Below, one piece after another: positions 33,424 through 43,497 of a stretch of DNA of 64,000 nucleotides. The first letter of the stretch is position 1, and each line of letters starts with the position of its first letter. This stretch comes from Corynebacterium frankenforstense DSM 45800 (GTDB lineage: Bacteria > Actinomycetota > Actinomycetes > Mycobacteriales > Mycobacteriaceae): the NCBI RefSeq assembly GCF_001941485.1, contig NZ_CP009247.1, forward strand, positions 2,540,153 to 2,604,152, written 5' to 3'. Made by a program: the position numbers and the translations under genes. The notes under the pieces are model-generated. The model worked only from the letters and a program-made list of their open reading frames with translations, was not told where the DNA came from and searched no databases.

Positions 33424-33462
33424 GTGAGCAACATTCTTCAGCAGTGGTGGTGGCGCGCTTAA
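33424..33462 (+). CDS. trpL: trp operon leader peptide
   Basis: A 12-codon gene, GTG start, encoding MSNILQQWWWRA with three consecutive Trp codons (33445-33453) and a TAA stop. Ribosome stalling at these codons when charged tRNA-Trp is short should control attenuation of trpEGDCFBA. The Trp codons can pair with CCACC just downstream (about 33471), and two copies of CGGCGGGCC follow (33464 and about 33523). The second of these can form a hairpin with a GGGCCGCC further on. Confidence 0.92.
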   Translation: MSNILQQWWWRA

Positions 33463-33602
33463 CCGGCGGGCCACCGATTTCCTGCACCCTGTTGCACCCA
33501 CACCTTCCACGGCTCGCACGCATCATCCGGCGGGCCGTTTCGTCGTATCCGGGCCGCCCGAGCCGCACAGACCCGAACTGACGACGTGAGAAAGGTCCGC
33601 CG
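33463..33602 (+). promoter_or_regulatory. trp attenuator region
   Basis: 140 bp between trpL and trpE. Mutually exclusive pairings are visible: GGTGG of the Trp codons with CCACC, and GGCGGGCC (two copies) with GGGCCGCCC near 33560. A classical U-tract is not obvious, so the exact terminator is uncertain. Confidence 0.6.
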
Positions 33603-35168
33603 TTGCCCGCACCACAACCGACCGTGCTGGAACGCACCGTCGCCTACCGAGAAGACGCCTCCGGGCTCTTCGCCCACCTCGGCGGCGCCACCGCACCGAC
33701 CACCGCGCTCCTCGAGAGCGCAGACATCACCACCCGCTCCGGCATCTCCTCGCTCGGGATCCTGGCCTCCTCGCTGCGCCTGACCTGCACGGGCGACCGC
33801 GTCACCGTCGAGGAGTTCTCCGCCGGCGGCACCGCCCGCCACGCCGGTCTCGACGAGGAGCTCGCCGAGACCCCCGCGAAGATCGACGCCGGCGGCTACA
33901 CCTTCCCGGCCTCGACCGCCGCCGACGAGCGCGAGCGCCTCACCGCGGCGAGCACCGTCGAGCCGCTGCGCCGCCTGCAGAACTCCGGCGGCCTGCTCGT
34001 CGGCGGCTTCGCCTTCGACTACCTGGGCACCTTCGAGGAGCTGCCCGAGGTCCCCGACGGCCCCAACACGTTCCCCGACTACCAGTTCCTGCTCGCCGAG
34101 ATCGTCCTCGAGATCAACCACCGGGACAACTCGGCGCGCATCTACGCCCTCGCCTACGGCGACGGGGAGAAGGACCGCCTCGACGCCGAGCTCGACCGCC
34201 TGGCCCGCCTCGCCGAGGGCTTCACCGACGCCCCCGACGCCGCGACGGCCGACGACCCGGCCGTCACCGCGCAGGCCACGGCGGGGGAGCGCGGCCACGC
34301 CGGCACCCTCCCGGCGCGCGCGACGCAGTCCGACGCCGAGTTCCGCGCGGCCGTCGAGCGCCTCAAGGGCAACATCTACTCCGGCGACATCTACCAGGTC
34401 GTGCCCGCCCGCGCCTTCACCACGGAGTGCCCCGACGCCTTCGCCGCCTACCGCCGCCTGCGCGCCGAGAATCCCAGCCCGTACATGTTCTACCTGCGCG
34501 GGGCGACCGACCGGCCCTTCGAGCTCTTCGGCGCCTCGCCCGAGTCGAATCTGAAGTACACCGCGGCCGACCGCACCCTGCGGATCTACCCGATCGCCGG
34601 CACCCGCCCGCGCGGCGCCACCGACGAGCTGGACATCCGCAACGAGCTCACGCTGCGCACCGACGCCAAGGAGCTCGCCGAGCACACCATGCTCGTCGAT
34701 CTGGCGCGTAACGACGTCGCGCGCGTCTGCGAGCCCGGTACCCGCAAGGTCATCGGGTTGATGGACGTGGACCGCTACTCGGCGGTCATGCACCTGGTCT
34801 CCAAGGTCGCCGGCACCCTGGCCGAGGGGCTGGACGCCCTGGACGCCTACCGCGCCTGCATGAACATGGGCACGTTGACCGGCGCGCCGAAGCTGCGCGC
34901 CAGCGAGCTGCTCCGCGAGGCCGAGGGCGTGCGCCGCGGCTCCTACGGCGGGGCCGTGGGCTACCTCGACGGTGCCGGCGACATGGACACCTGCATCGTC
35001 ATCCGCTCCGCGTTCGTCCAGGACGGCGTCGCCACCGTCCAGGCCGGCGCGGGCGTGGTCCGCGACTCCGACCCCCAGGCCGAGGCGGACGAGACCCTGC
35101 ACAAGGCCTACGCGGTGCTGCACGCGCTGGCCGAGGCCCAGAACAAGGAACTGGAGGTGATCCGATGA
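33603..35168 (+). CDS. trpE: Anthranilate synthase component I
   Basis: A 521-residue chorismate-binding enzyme that makes anthranilate with TrpG. The tryptophan feedback site LLES is at residues 36-39. Chorismate-site segments include GNIYSGDIYQVVPARAF, FELFGASPESNLKYT and the IYPIAGTRPRG block, then LVDLARNDVARVCEPGTRKV and TGAPKLRASELL. TTG start at 33603, with GAAAGG upstream, matches the family length. It overlaps trpG by four bases (ATGA), so the two subunits are coupled. Confidence 0.97.
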   Translation: MPAPQPTVLERTVAYREDASGLFAHLGGATAPTTALLESADITTRSGISSLGILASSLRLTCTGDRVTVEEFSAGGTARHAGLDEELAETPAKIDAGGYTFPASTAADERERLTAASTVEPLRRLQNSGGLLVGGFAFDYLGTFEELPEVPDGPNTFPDYQFLLAEIVLEINHRDNSARIYALAYGDGEKDRLDAELDRLARLAEGFTDAPDAATADDPAVTAQATAGERGHAGTLPARATQSDAEFRAAVERLKGNIYSGDIYQVVPARAFTTECPDAFAAYRRLRAENPSPYMFYLRGATDRPFELFGASPESNLKYTAADRTLRIYPIAGTRPRGATDELDIRNELTLRTDAKELAEHTMLVDLARNDVARVCEPGTRKVIGLMDVDRYSAVMHLVSKVAGTLAEGLDALDAYRACMNMGTLTGAPKLRASELLREAEGVRRGSYGGAVGYLDGAGDMDTCIVIRSAFVQDGVATVQAGAGVVRDSDPQAEADETLHKAYAVLHALAEAQNKELEVIR

Positions 35169-35830
35169 GCCGGGTCGTCGTCGTGGACAACCGCGACTCC
35201 TTCGTCTACAACCTCGTCGACACGCTCGCCGCCACCCACGAGACCGTGGTCGTGCGCAACACCGTGTCCGTCGACGAGGTCTTCGCCCTCGAGCCCGACC
35301 TGATCGTCGCCTCGCCCGGGCCCGGCCACCCGCGTGAGGCCGGCTGCCTGATGGACGTCATCGCGCGTGCCGACGCCACGCAGGTGCCCGTGCTCGGCAT
35401 CTGCCTCGGCTTCCAGGCGCTGCTCGAGTACCACGGCGGCACCGTGGCGGCCTGCGGGCCGGTCCACGGCATCACCGACGACATGGTGCTCACCGACGAG
35501 GGCGCCGCCTCGCCGCTCTTCGCGGGCCTGGCCGACCCGGCCACCGGGCGCCACGTCCCGGTGGCCCGCTACCACTCGCTGGGCACCACCGGGATGCCCG
35601 AGGGCATGACCGCCCTGGGCTACTGCCGCTCCGAGACCGGACCCGTCGTCATGGCGGGGGAGAGCGCGAACGCCATCGGCCTGCAGTTCCACCCGGAGTC
35701 GCTGCTGAGCCCCGACGGGCCGGTACTGCTCAACCGGTGCATCGCCCGCCTCGCGGACGGCACAGGCCACGGCACGGCCCACGACGCAGCCCACGACGCG
35801 GGCGGCGACACCACCGGCGACGGCGACTGA
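35165..35830 (+). CDS. trpG: Anthranilate synthase component II (glutamine amidotransferase)
   Basis: A 221-residue class I amidotransferase that supplies ammonia to TrpE. The nucleophile Cys lies in VLGICLGFQALLEYHGG, and the catalytic His-Glu pair in LQFHPESLLSPDG. ASPGPGHPREAG forms the oxyanion region. A His/Ala/Asp-rich tail (HGTAHDAAHDAGGD) follows the domain. A copy of the dispersed motif begins inside the stop codon. trpD starts 58 bp further on. Confidence 0.96.
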   Translation: MSRVVVVDNRDSFVYNLVDTLAATHETVVVRNTVSVDEVFALEPDLIVASPGPGHPREAGCLMDVIARADATQVPVLGICLGFQALLEYHGGTVAACGPVHGITDDMVLTDEGAASPLFAGLADPATGRHVPVARYHSLGTTGMPEGMTALGYCRSETGPVVMAGESANAIGLQFHPESLLSPDGPVLLNRCIARLADGTGHGTAHDAAHDAGGDTTGDGD

Positions 35831-35846
35831 CGCGGCGTCGGCAAGC
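35829..35846 (+). repeat. Dispersed motif GACGCGGCGTCGGCAAGC
   Basis: An 18-bp copy of the motif that also ends the 31166-31256 element. Its first base is the second base of the trpG stop codon. Confidence 0.7.
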
Positions 35847-35888
35847 AAGACTGCAACCCACACGAAACAGACAAGGACGCACAAGACA

Positions 35889-36917
35889 ATGACCTCCCAG
35901 AGCGCACTGAACGCACTCGTCAAGTACCTGGACAACCCCGATCCGACCGTCGAGGAGGCGCGCTCCGTCTTCACGCCGCTGACCGTCGGCGACTACGACG
36001 AGGTGCACATCGCCGCGCTGCTGACCATGATCCGCACCCGCGGTGAGACCTACGCCGACCTGCTGGGTGCGGCCCGCGCCTTCATCGAGGCCGGCCGTCC
36101 CTTCCCGATCACCGGCGAGGGCATCCTCGACACCGCCGGCACCGGCGGCGACGGCAAGAACACGATCAACATCACCACCGGCGCCTCGCTGGTCGCGGCC
36201 GCGGGCGGCACGAAGATGATCAAGTGCGGCAACCGTTCGGTCAGCTCCAAGTCGGGCTCGGCGGACGTGCTCGAGGCGATGAACATCCCGCTGGACCTCG
36301 ACCCGGACCGCGCGGTGCGCCAGTTCGAGGCCTCGAACTTCACCTTCCTCTTCGCGCCGGCCTACAACCCGGCCGTCTCGCACGTGCAGCCGGTGCGCCG
36401 CGCCCTGAAGGTGCCCACCCTCTTCAACACCCTGGGCCCCGTGCTCTCCCCGGCGCGCCCCGAGTTCCAGATCATGGGCGTGGCCAACCCGAAGGTCGGC
36501 CGCATGATCGCCGAGGTCTTCCGCGACCTGGGCCGCGGCCGCGCGATGGTCGTCCACGGCGCCGGCACCGACGAGGTCGCCGTGTGGGGCCCGACGCAGG
36601 TCTGGGAGCTCACCCGTGACGGTGAGATCAAGGAGTACGAGATCACGCCGGGCGACCTGGGCCTGGACACCTACGATCTGGCCGAGATGGTCGGCGGCGA
36701 CGGCGCCGAGAACGCCAGGCACCTCTACGCCGCCTTCGACGGCTCCGGCCCGGCCGCGCACCGCGCCGCGATCGCCGCCTCCGCCGGTTGCATGTTCTAC
36801 ATCTCCGACGCCGCGGAGTCCCTGCGCGCCGGCGTGGACAAGGCGCTGGGCCTCATGGACTCCGGCGAGGTCAACGCCTGGCTGCACAAGCACGAGGAGG
36901 CCGACTATGCGAACTGA
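35889..36917 (+). CDS. trpD: Anthranilate phosphoribosyltransferase
   Basis: A 342-residue type IV phosphoribosyltransferase that joins PRPP to anthranilate. The PRPP loop DTAGTGGDGKNTINITTGAS is intact, as is KMIKCGNRSVSSKSGSADVL (anthranilate site) and the segment FNTLGPVLSPARP. VVHGAGTDEV is the Mg-binding loop region. It overlaps trpCF by 11 bp, which should couple their translation. Confidence 0.97.
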   Translation: MTSQSALNALVKYLDNPDPTVEEARSVFTPLTVGDYDEVHIAALLTMIRTRGETYADLLGAARAFIEAGRPFPITGEGILDTAGTGGDGKNTINITTGASLVAAAGGTKMIKCGNRSVSSKSGSADVLEAMNIPLDLDPDRAVRQFEASNFTFLFAPAYNPAVSHVQPVRRALKVPTLFNTLGPVLSPARPEFQIMGVANPKVGRMIAEVFRDLGRGRAMVVHGAGTDEVAVWGPTQVWELTRDGEIKEYEITPGDLGLDTYDLAEMVGGDGAENARHLYAAFDGSGPAAHRAAIAASAGCMFYISDAAESLRAGVDKALGLMDSGEVNAWLHKHEEADYAN

Positions 36918-38427
36918 TTCGACCGACGCCGCGCACGGCGGCGGGGGAGGGGCGCTGCCGACGGTGCTCGAGGGCATCGTCGCCTCCCGGCGCACCCACC
37001 TGCCGGAGATCCGTGCGCGCATCTCCCACGTGGACCCGGAGACGCTGCCGCGCTCGACGCGCTCGCTCTTCGACTCGCTCTCGCAGCCCGGCGCCGGCTT
37101 CATCATGGAGTGCAAGTCCTCCTCGCCGTCGCTCGGGATGATCCGCGAGGACTACCACCCCGGCGACATCGCGCGGATCTACTCGCGCTACGCCGCCGGC
37201 ATCTCCGTGCTGTGCGAGCCGGAGCGGTTCGGCGGCGACTACGACCACCTGGCGACCGTGTCCGCGTCCACGCACCTGCCGGTGCTGTGCAAGGACTTCA
37301 TCGTCGACGAGGTGCAGATCCACGCCGCGCGCTACTTCGGCGCCGACGCGATCCTGCTGATGCTCTCCGTGCTCTCCGACGAGGAGTACGCCCGGCTCTC
37401 AGCCGAGGCCGACCGTCTCGGCCTGGACGTGCTCACGGAGGTCATCAGCGAGGAGCAGGTCGCCCGCGCGACCACGCTCGGCGCGAAGATCTTCGGCGTC
37501 AACCACCGCGACCTCAACGACCTCTCGATCGACCTGTCGCGCTCGGCCCGCCTGGCGCCGCTGGTGCCCGAGGGCGCGGTCATCGTCGCCGAGAGCGGCA
37601 TCCGGGACAACCGGACCGTGCGCTCACTGAGCCACGCGGACGCGTTCCTGGTCGGCTCGCAGCTGACCTCGCAGCCGGACATCGACCTCGCGGCCCGCGA
37701 GCTCGTCTTCGGCACCGTGAAGGTCTGCGGCCTGCGCACCAAGACCGCCGCCCAGGTGGCCCGCGCCTGCGGGGCGACGTGGGGCGGACTCGTCTTCGCG
37801 GAGGGCTCCCCGCGCAATGTTTCACGTGAAACCGCGAAGGAGATCATCGCCGCCGAGCCGGGTCTGCGCTTCGCCGCCGTTTCACGTGAAACATCCGGCT
37901 GGGGCGAGCTGGTCCGCGAGACCGGTGTCGACGCCGCGCAGCTGCACGCGCCGTACCAGGGCTCCATCGAGGCGGAGAAGGAGTTCATCGCCTCGGTGCG
38001 CGCCGAGCTGCCCGAGGGCGTGGAGATCTGGCGCGCCGTGTCCATGAGCCCGGCGGGGGAGAACCCGGCCGGTGCCGGCGCGGGCACCGGCGCTGCCCAC
38101 GCTGAGGCCGGTGCCGCGGCCGCGACCCCCGCCGAGACCGCCGCCGCGCTCGTCGGCGAGGTCGACCGCCTAGTCCTCGACTCCGGCGACGGCGGCACCG
38201 GCTCGGCCTTCGACTGGTCCGCCATCCCCGACGACGTCAAGGCCCACGCACTGCTCGCCGGGGGTCTGAACCCCGGGAACCTCGCCGAGGCGCTCGAGGC
38301 CGGCTGCGCCGGTGTCGACCTCAACTCCGGTTTCGAGTACGGCGAGGACGCGGGATCCTGGGCCGGTTACAAGGACGCCGCACGCCTGCGCGCGGCGTCG
38401 GAAATCATCCGCGGGCGCCGCGCCTGA
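36907..38427 (+). CDS. trpCF: Bifunctional indole-3-glycerol-phosphate synthase / phosphoribosylanthranilate isomerase
   Basis: A 506-residue fusion of two TIM barrels. The TrpC half (residues about 15-270) has FIMECKSSSPSLGMIREDYH, LPVLCKDFIVDEVQIHAARY and IVAESGIRDNRTV. The TrpF half (about 275-506) opens VKVCGLRTKTAAQVARACGA and ends LLAGGLNPGNLAEALEAGCA, GVDLNSGFE. It contains a nonstandard Ala/Gly-rich insertion (about residues 382-415). Two parS-like 16-mers lie inside the TrpF half, each encoding VSRET. Converts PRA to CDRP and then to indole-glycerol phosphate. Confidence 0.97.
   Translation: MRTDSTDAAHGGGGGALPTVLEGIVASRRTHLPEIRARISHVDPETLPRSTRSLFDSLSQPGAGFIMECKSSSPSLGMIREDYHPGDIARIYSRYAAGISVLCEPERFGGDYDHLATVSASTHLPVLCKDFIVDEVQIHAARYFGADAILLMLSVLSDEEYARLSAEADRLGLDVLTEVISEEQVARATTLGAKIFGVNHRDLNDLSIDLSRSARLAPLVPEGAVIVAESGIRDNRTVRSLSHADAFLVGSQLTSQPDIDLAARELVFGTVKVCGLRTKTAAQVARACGATWGGLVFAEGSPRNVSRETAKEIIAAEPGLRFAAVSRETSGWGELVRETGVDAAQLHAPYQGSIEAEKEFIASVRAELPEGVEIWRAVSMSPAGENPAGAGAGTGAAHAEAGAAAATPAETAAALVGEVDRLVLDSGDGGTGSAFDWSAIPDDVKAHALLAGGLNPGNLAEALEAGCAGVDLNSGFEYGEDAGSWAGYKDAARLRAASEIIRGRRA
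37818..37833. promoter_or_regulatory. parS site 1 (inside trpCF)
   Basis: TGTTTCACGTGAAACC, 15 of 16 to the parS consensus TGTTTCACGTGAAACA. The ParB-binding role is inferred from this match and the parAB genes 21 kb away. Confidence 0.88.
37878..37893. promoter_or_regulatory. parS site 2 (inside trpCF)
   Basis: CGTTTCACGTGAAACA, 15 of 16 to consensus, 60 bp after site 1 and in the same reading frame. Confidence 0.88.
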
Positions 38428-38550
38428 GAGCGACGGAACCGTCGACGCCGCGCGGTCGCCCAGGGCCGCGCCGCGATCGGGCCCGGCACCGCACCCACGC
38501 GAAACACACCACTTACTTAGAACCACACACCACGAGACAGAGAGAACACC

Positions 38551-39776
<1,226 letters not shown>

Positions 39777-39780
<4 letters not shown>

Positions 39781-40643
39781 CCCGCTACACCGATCTGTTC
39801 GCCGCGCTGGCCGAGCGTGGCGAGGGGGCCTTCGTCCCCTTCGTGATGGCCACCGACCCCTCCGTCGAGGACTCGCTGCGCATCGTGCGCGAGGTCGTCG
39901 CCGCGGGTGCCGACGCTCTGGAGCTCGGCGTCCCCTTCTCCGACCCGAGTGCCGACGGCCCGACCATCCAGGCCTCCCACACCCGTGCGCTCGCCGGGGG
40001 CTCGACCGTGGAGGAGGTGCTCGAGGAGATCCGCACCATCCGCGCGGAGTTCCCGGACCTGCCCATCGGAATGCTGGTCTACGGCAATGTCCCCGTCACG
40101 CGCGGCCTGGACAACTTCTACCGCGAGTTCCACGAGGCCGGGGCGGACTCCGTGCTGCTTCCCGACGTCCCGCTGCGCGAGTCCGGTCCGTTCGTCCCGG
40201 CGGCGCACGCCGCTGGCGTCGACACCGTCTTCATCGCCCCGGCGCACGCCAGCGGCGCGATCCTCGAGGACGTCGCCACGCAGTCCTCCGGCTACGTCTA
40301 CGCGATCTCCCGCGACGGTGTCACGGGTACCGAGCTGGAGGCCACGAACTCCGGCCTGGACGCCGTGATCGACGAGCTCAAGGCCGCCGGCGCCCCGCCG
40401 GTTCTCGTCGGCTTCGGCATCTCCCGCCCGGAGCACGTGCGCGAGGTCATCGCCTCGGGCGCCTCGGGAGCCATCACCGGCTCGGCGATCACGAACATCG
40501 TGGCCGAGCACCTGGTGGAGGACTCCCGCGAGTCGCACTCGCTGCACGACGTGCCGGCCATGAAGGTCGGCGACTGGGACGCGCTCGCCAAGGAGCTGCG
40601 TGAGTACGTCTCCGCGATGAAGGCGGCAACGCGCGCCGAGTAG
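39777..40643 (+). CDS. trpA: Tryptophan synthase alpha chain
   Basis: A 288-residue TIM barrel that splits indole-glycerol phosphate and passes indole through the tunnel to TrpB. The catalytic Glu is in [19 protein letters not shown] and the Asp in [12 protein letters not shown]. The phosphate-binding segment [13 protein letters not shown] is present, and the loop [14 protein letters not shown] is complete. Last gene of the operon; the parS palindrome at 40744-40775 follows 100 bp later. Confidence 0.97.
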
Positions 40644-40743
40644 GTGCGGGCTTCGCCACCGGGGCGCCGGTTCGCCGCTGCGGCCGCCGGAGCGCTGCCG
40701 TCGGTGCCGGGACGCGTTCGACGCCGCCTTCTAGGCGCCGGTC

Positions 40744-40775
40744 AGCCCCGAGGTTTCACGTGAAACCTCGGGGCT
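40744..40775. terminator. 32-bp perfect palindrome containing parS site 3
   Basis: AGCCCCGAGGTTTCAC (40744-40759) is the exact reverse complement of GTGAAACCTCGGGGCT (40760-40775). The central 16-mer (40752-40767) is GGTTTCACGTGAAACC, a parS-like site (14 of 16). Placed after trpA, the hairpin probably ends the trp operon, although the following tract CTTCGG is T-poor. Confidence 0.75.
40752..40767. promoter_or_regulatory. parS site 3
   Basis: GGTTTCACGTGAAACC in the centre of the 32-bp palindrome after trpA. Confidence 0.85.
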
Positions 40776-41390
40776 CTTCGGCGTTTCGGGGAGGGTCGCA
40801 GTCCGTCACGAATGCCCTTGCCTCCAGCCAGGGAGCGGCACCGCACCAGACGGGTCAGGGAGTGAAATCGCCTCGCCCGAAGGCGACGAGCGAGGCGCCG
40901 GCGTGGGAGGGTAATGGGCTCGTCAATGGCTTTGGCGGGGGAGTAGGCTCGCACTGACTCGGCCAGAGCGGACCGCAAGGCACGGCTCGTGGACGGGGAC
41001 TGTCACGCACGGTTCACCCCGGGGGCTCGAAGGGCACTCGACTCACCTCGCGGCCGAGAGCACGCGACCCACCCGGGGGCCCGAAGGGGCTCGACGGGAC
41101 AGCGCAGAACGCGAACTTCACCTCGGAAGAATGACGGTCGCCTTCCTGCCGCGGGTTCGGAGCGTCTGGGCCTCGATCGCGACGCGGCGGACACGGAAGC
41201 CCGACTTCAGTTCCGTATACAGGATTCGCCAACGATTGAGCTATTCAATATTCGGAGCTTGTCACCATATCGAGCCTAGGCGGAACCACGCCGTACTCTG
41301 TCACAGTGACGTTTCAATATTTACTGCACACACATACCTATTTTGTCACAGACGTTTTCCATTCCACGTCCGCGCGGGCATACTGGAATC
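40776..41390. other. Gene-free stretch with an AT-rich island
   Basis: No convincing gene. Bases 40776-41190 are GC-rich and show nothing clear. Bases 41200-41390 are markedly AT-richer than the rest of the window and carry GTCAC-A-GTGAC (41300-41310) and a second TGTCACAG at about 41344. These lie ahead of the Rieske lipoprotein gene and probably form its promoter and operator. Confidence 0.5.
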
Positions 41391-41762
41391 ATGACTCACA
41401 CGTGTTCCCGTCGCCTCTTCCTCCTCGGTTCCGCGACCACCTTCGCCGGCGCCTTCCTCGCCGCCTGTGGTTCCAAGGAGCCCGAGGAGGTCCCCGCCGC
41501 CGACGTCCCGGTGGGCAGCGCCGTCATCGTCGGCGACTTCATCATCGCCCAGCCGACCGCGGGGGAGTACAAGGCCTACTCCACCTTGTGCCCGCACGCC
41601 AACCAGCACATCGACGAGGTCCAGGGCGACAAGGTCCGCTGCCCGGGCCACGGTTCGATGTTCAGCATCTCCGACGGTGCGGTCCTCAACGGGCCGGCCC
41701 GCGACCCGCTGACCGAGGCTCAGATCTCGGAGAACGGCGACACCCTCGCAGTCACCGACTAG
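41391..41762 (+). CDS. Rieske [2Fe-2S] lipoprotein
   Basis: A 123-residue protein. The N-terminus MTHTCSRRLFLLGSATTFAG has a twin arginine and ends in the lipobox LAAC, so it is probably exported folded by Tat and lipid-anchored. The cluster ligands are STLCPHANQHIDEV and RCPGHGSMF (CxH and CxxH), and the fold ends EAQISENGDTLAV. Small soluble Rieske proteins of this size carry electrons; the partner is unknown and no oxygenase or bc1 gene is nearby. ATG at 41391; no strong SD, -10-like TACTGG close by. Confidence 0.9.
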   Translation: MTHTCSRRLFLLGSATTFAGAFLAACGSKEPEEVPAADVPVGSAVIVGDFIIAQPTAGEYKAYSTLCPHANQHIDEVQGDKVRCPGHGSMFSISDGAVLNGPARDPLTEAQISENGDTLAVTD

Positions 41763-41860
41763 CCCAGAAGGGGTGCCCTCCGGCACGCAGACGCCTTCTC
41801 CGGGGCGTCGGACCGTTCGGCACCCTGCCCAAAGACTCCACACCCCATCCGCGACGCGAA

Positions 41861-41876
41861 GGTTCCACGTGAAACG
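41861..41876. promoter_or_regulatory. Degenerate parS site 4
   Basis: GGTTCCACGTGAAACG, 13 of 16 to consensus, between the Rieske and BASS genes. Confidence 0.6.
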
Positions 41877-41900
41877 TGACCCGCGTCTTACCATGGGGGA

Positions 41901-42896
41901 GTGAATCTTCTCGACCGTCTCAAACGCACGGACCCGCTGATCGTCCTGATCATCCTGGCCGTCATCATCGCGATCATCCTGCCGGCCCGCGGTGCCTTCG
42001 CCGACGCCTTCGACGTCGCGACCAAGATCGGCATCGCACTGCTCTTCTTCCTCTACGGTGCCCGCCTCTCGCCGCGCGAGGCCCTCGAGGGAGTGAAGGC
42101 TTGGAAGCTGCACCTGGTGATCCTGTGCTTCACCTTCGTCGTCTTCCCGATCATAGGTGTGGCTCTCCGGCCGCTCACCTCCTTCATCTCCCATGACCTC
42201 TACATGGGGATCCTCTTCCTCACGCTGGTGCCCTCCACGGTGCAGTCGTCGGTGGCTTTCACGTCGATCGCCAGGGGCAACGTCGCCGGATCGATCGTCG
42301 CCGCCTCGGCCAGCAACCTCGCCGGCGTGTTCCTGACCCCGGTTCTTGTGCTTCTGCTCATGACCGGCGGTGAGGGCGGCATCCACATCGACGCGACCGT
42401 CTTCCGCGACATCGCCCTGCAGCTGCTGCTGCCGTTCATCCTCGGTCAGCTCTCGAGGCGTTGGGTGAAGGACTTCGCCGCCAACAAGGGCACCAAGATC
42501 GTCGACCGGGGCTCGATCGCCATGGTCGTCTACGCGGCGTTCTCGAAGGGCATGGTCGAGAACATCTGGAGCACCACCGGGGTGTGGGAGGTCCTGTTCC
42601 TCGTGATCTTCTCGGTCGTGCTCGTGGCCTTCATGCTGTGGCTGACCCGCTTCGTGCCGCAGAAGATGGGATTCAACCGCAAGGACACCATCGCCATCGA
42701 GTTCTGCGGCACCAAGAAGTCGCTCGCCTCCGGCCTGCCGATGGCCTCGGTCATCTTCACCGGCGGGGGACTGGGCCTGCTCATCCTCCCTCTGATGATC
42801 TTCCACCAGGTTCAGCTCATGATGTGTTCCTGGCTCGCCGCCCGCTACGCACGTGACAACACCGCCGAAGGCGGCACCGAGAAGGCGACCGCCTGA
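41901..42896 (+). CDS. Bile acid:sodium symporter (BASS) family transporter
   Basis: A 331-residue protein with about nine helices, opening MNLLDRLKRTDPLIVLIILA. It has the segment ALLFFLYGARLSPREALEGV, the VPSTVQSSVAFTSIARGNVA motif and EFCGTKKSLASGLPMASVIF typical of PF13593 (SBF-like). Homologues carry organic anions with Na+; no bile acids need be involved and the substrate is unknown. GTG start at 41901, preceded by GGGGGA. Its terminator is at 42917-42958. Confidence 0.9.
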   Translation: MNLLDRLKRTDPLIVLIILAVIIAIILPARGAFADAFDVATKIGIALLFFLYGARLSPREALEGVKAWKLHLVILCFTFVVFPIIGVALRPLTSFISHDLYMGILFLTLVPSTVQSSVAFTSIARGNVAGSIVAASASNLAGVFLTPVLVLLLMTGGEGGIHIDATVFRDIALQLLLPFILGQLSRRWVKDFAANKGTKIVDRGSIAMVVYAAFSKGMVENIWSTTGVWEVLFLVIFSVVLVAFMLWLTRFVPQKMGFNRKDTIAIEFCGTKKSLASGLPMASVIFTGGGLGLLILPLMIFHQVQLMMCSWLAARYARDNTAEGGTEKATA

Positions 42897-42916
42897 GACC
42901 CGTCGAAGTTCGCACC

Positions 42917-42958
42917 GGAGCGCCGGCCTGACACCCTCGGTTGTCGGGCCGGCGCTCC
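42917..42958 (+). terminator. Terminator of the BASS gene
   Basis: GGAGCGCCGGCC-T-GACA (from 42917) pairs with TGTC-G-GGCCGGCGCTCC (to 42958), followed by CTTTCTG. Confidence 0.85.
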
Positions 42959-43030
42959 CTTTCTGCGGGCGGGGGAGTGGTCACAGGCCACCCACGTGAA
43001 CCCGGTTCGGACGCGGTAGTCTCGGGACCC

Positions 43031-43342
43031 ATGAGCAAGATCTACGTGCGAACCGAACTGTCCGTGCCCGGCGCCGAGCCGATGGTGCACACCGCCGAGG
43101 TCGAGGAGATCGACTCAAAGACGGCCCGGATGGTCCGCCTCGTCCAGCAGACCGCGGAGTTCGCGGTCACCGGCGCGTGGGTCGAGGGCACACCGCACGG
43201 CGAGGTCGCCGTCCCGGGAAGCACTGTCCCGCACCCGGACACCTACTCCGACTATCCGGATCTGAAGGCGACCCGTCTGGACGCCAACGAGTTCGAGGCG
43301 CTCTGGGCTGAGGCCGCCGCCATTCTCCCCGGCCTGAACTGA
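43031..43342 (+). CDS. Small protein of unknown function
   Basis: A 103-residue soluble acidic protein. It opens MSKIYVRTELSVPGAEPMVH, has TAEFAVTGAWVEGTPHGEVA in the middle and ends ANEFEALWAEAAAILPGLN. No membrane segment, signal peptide or cysteines. I do not recognise the family. It lies alone between the BASS terminator and the 40-bp parS palindrome. Confidence 0.7.
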   Translation: MSKIYVRTELSVPGAEPMVHTAEVEEIDSKTARMVRLVQQTAEFAVTGAWVEGTPHGEVAVPGSTVPHPDTYSDYPDLKATRLDANEFEALWAEAAAILPGLN

Positions 43343-43497
43343 GCACCGGCGCTCCACGGTGGTGGGGAACGCGCCGACCCGGGGACCCGCCGCAAAGGAC
43401 CTTCCGGGTACCGGCCCCGCGACGGTACCGGGGCGTCCGCCATGCAGCAGTCCCGAGTTCCCGCCGCACAGCAGTCCCGAGATCCCTCCGCACAAGG

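Noticed and set aside
40760..41279. Short open frames between trpA and the Rieske gene
   Set aside because: No SD, no conserved composition, and they overlap the parS palindrome and AT-rich island.
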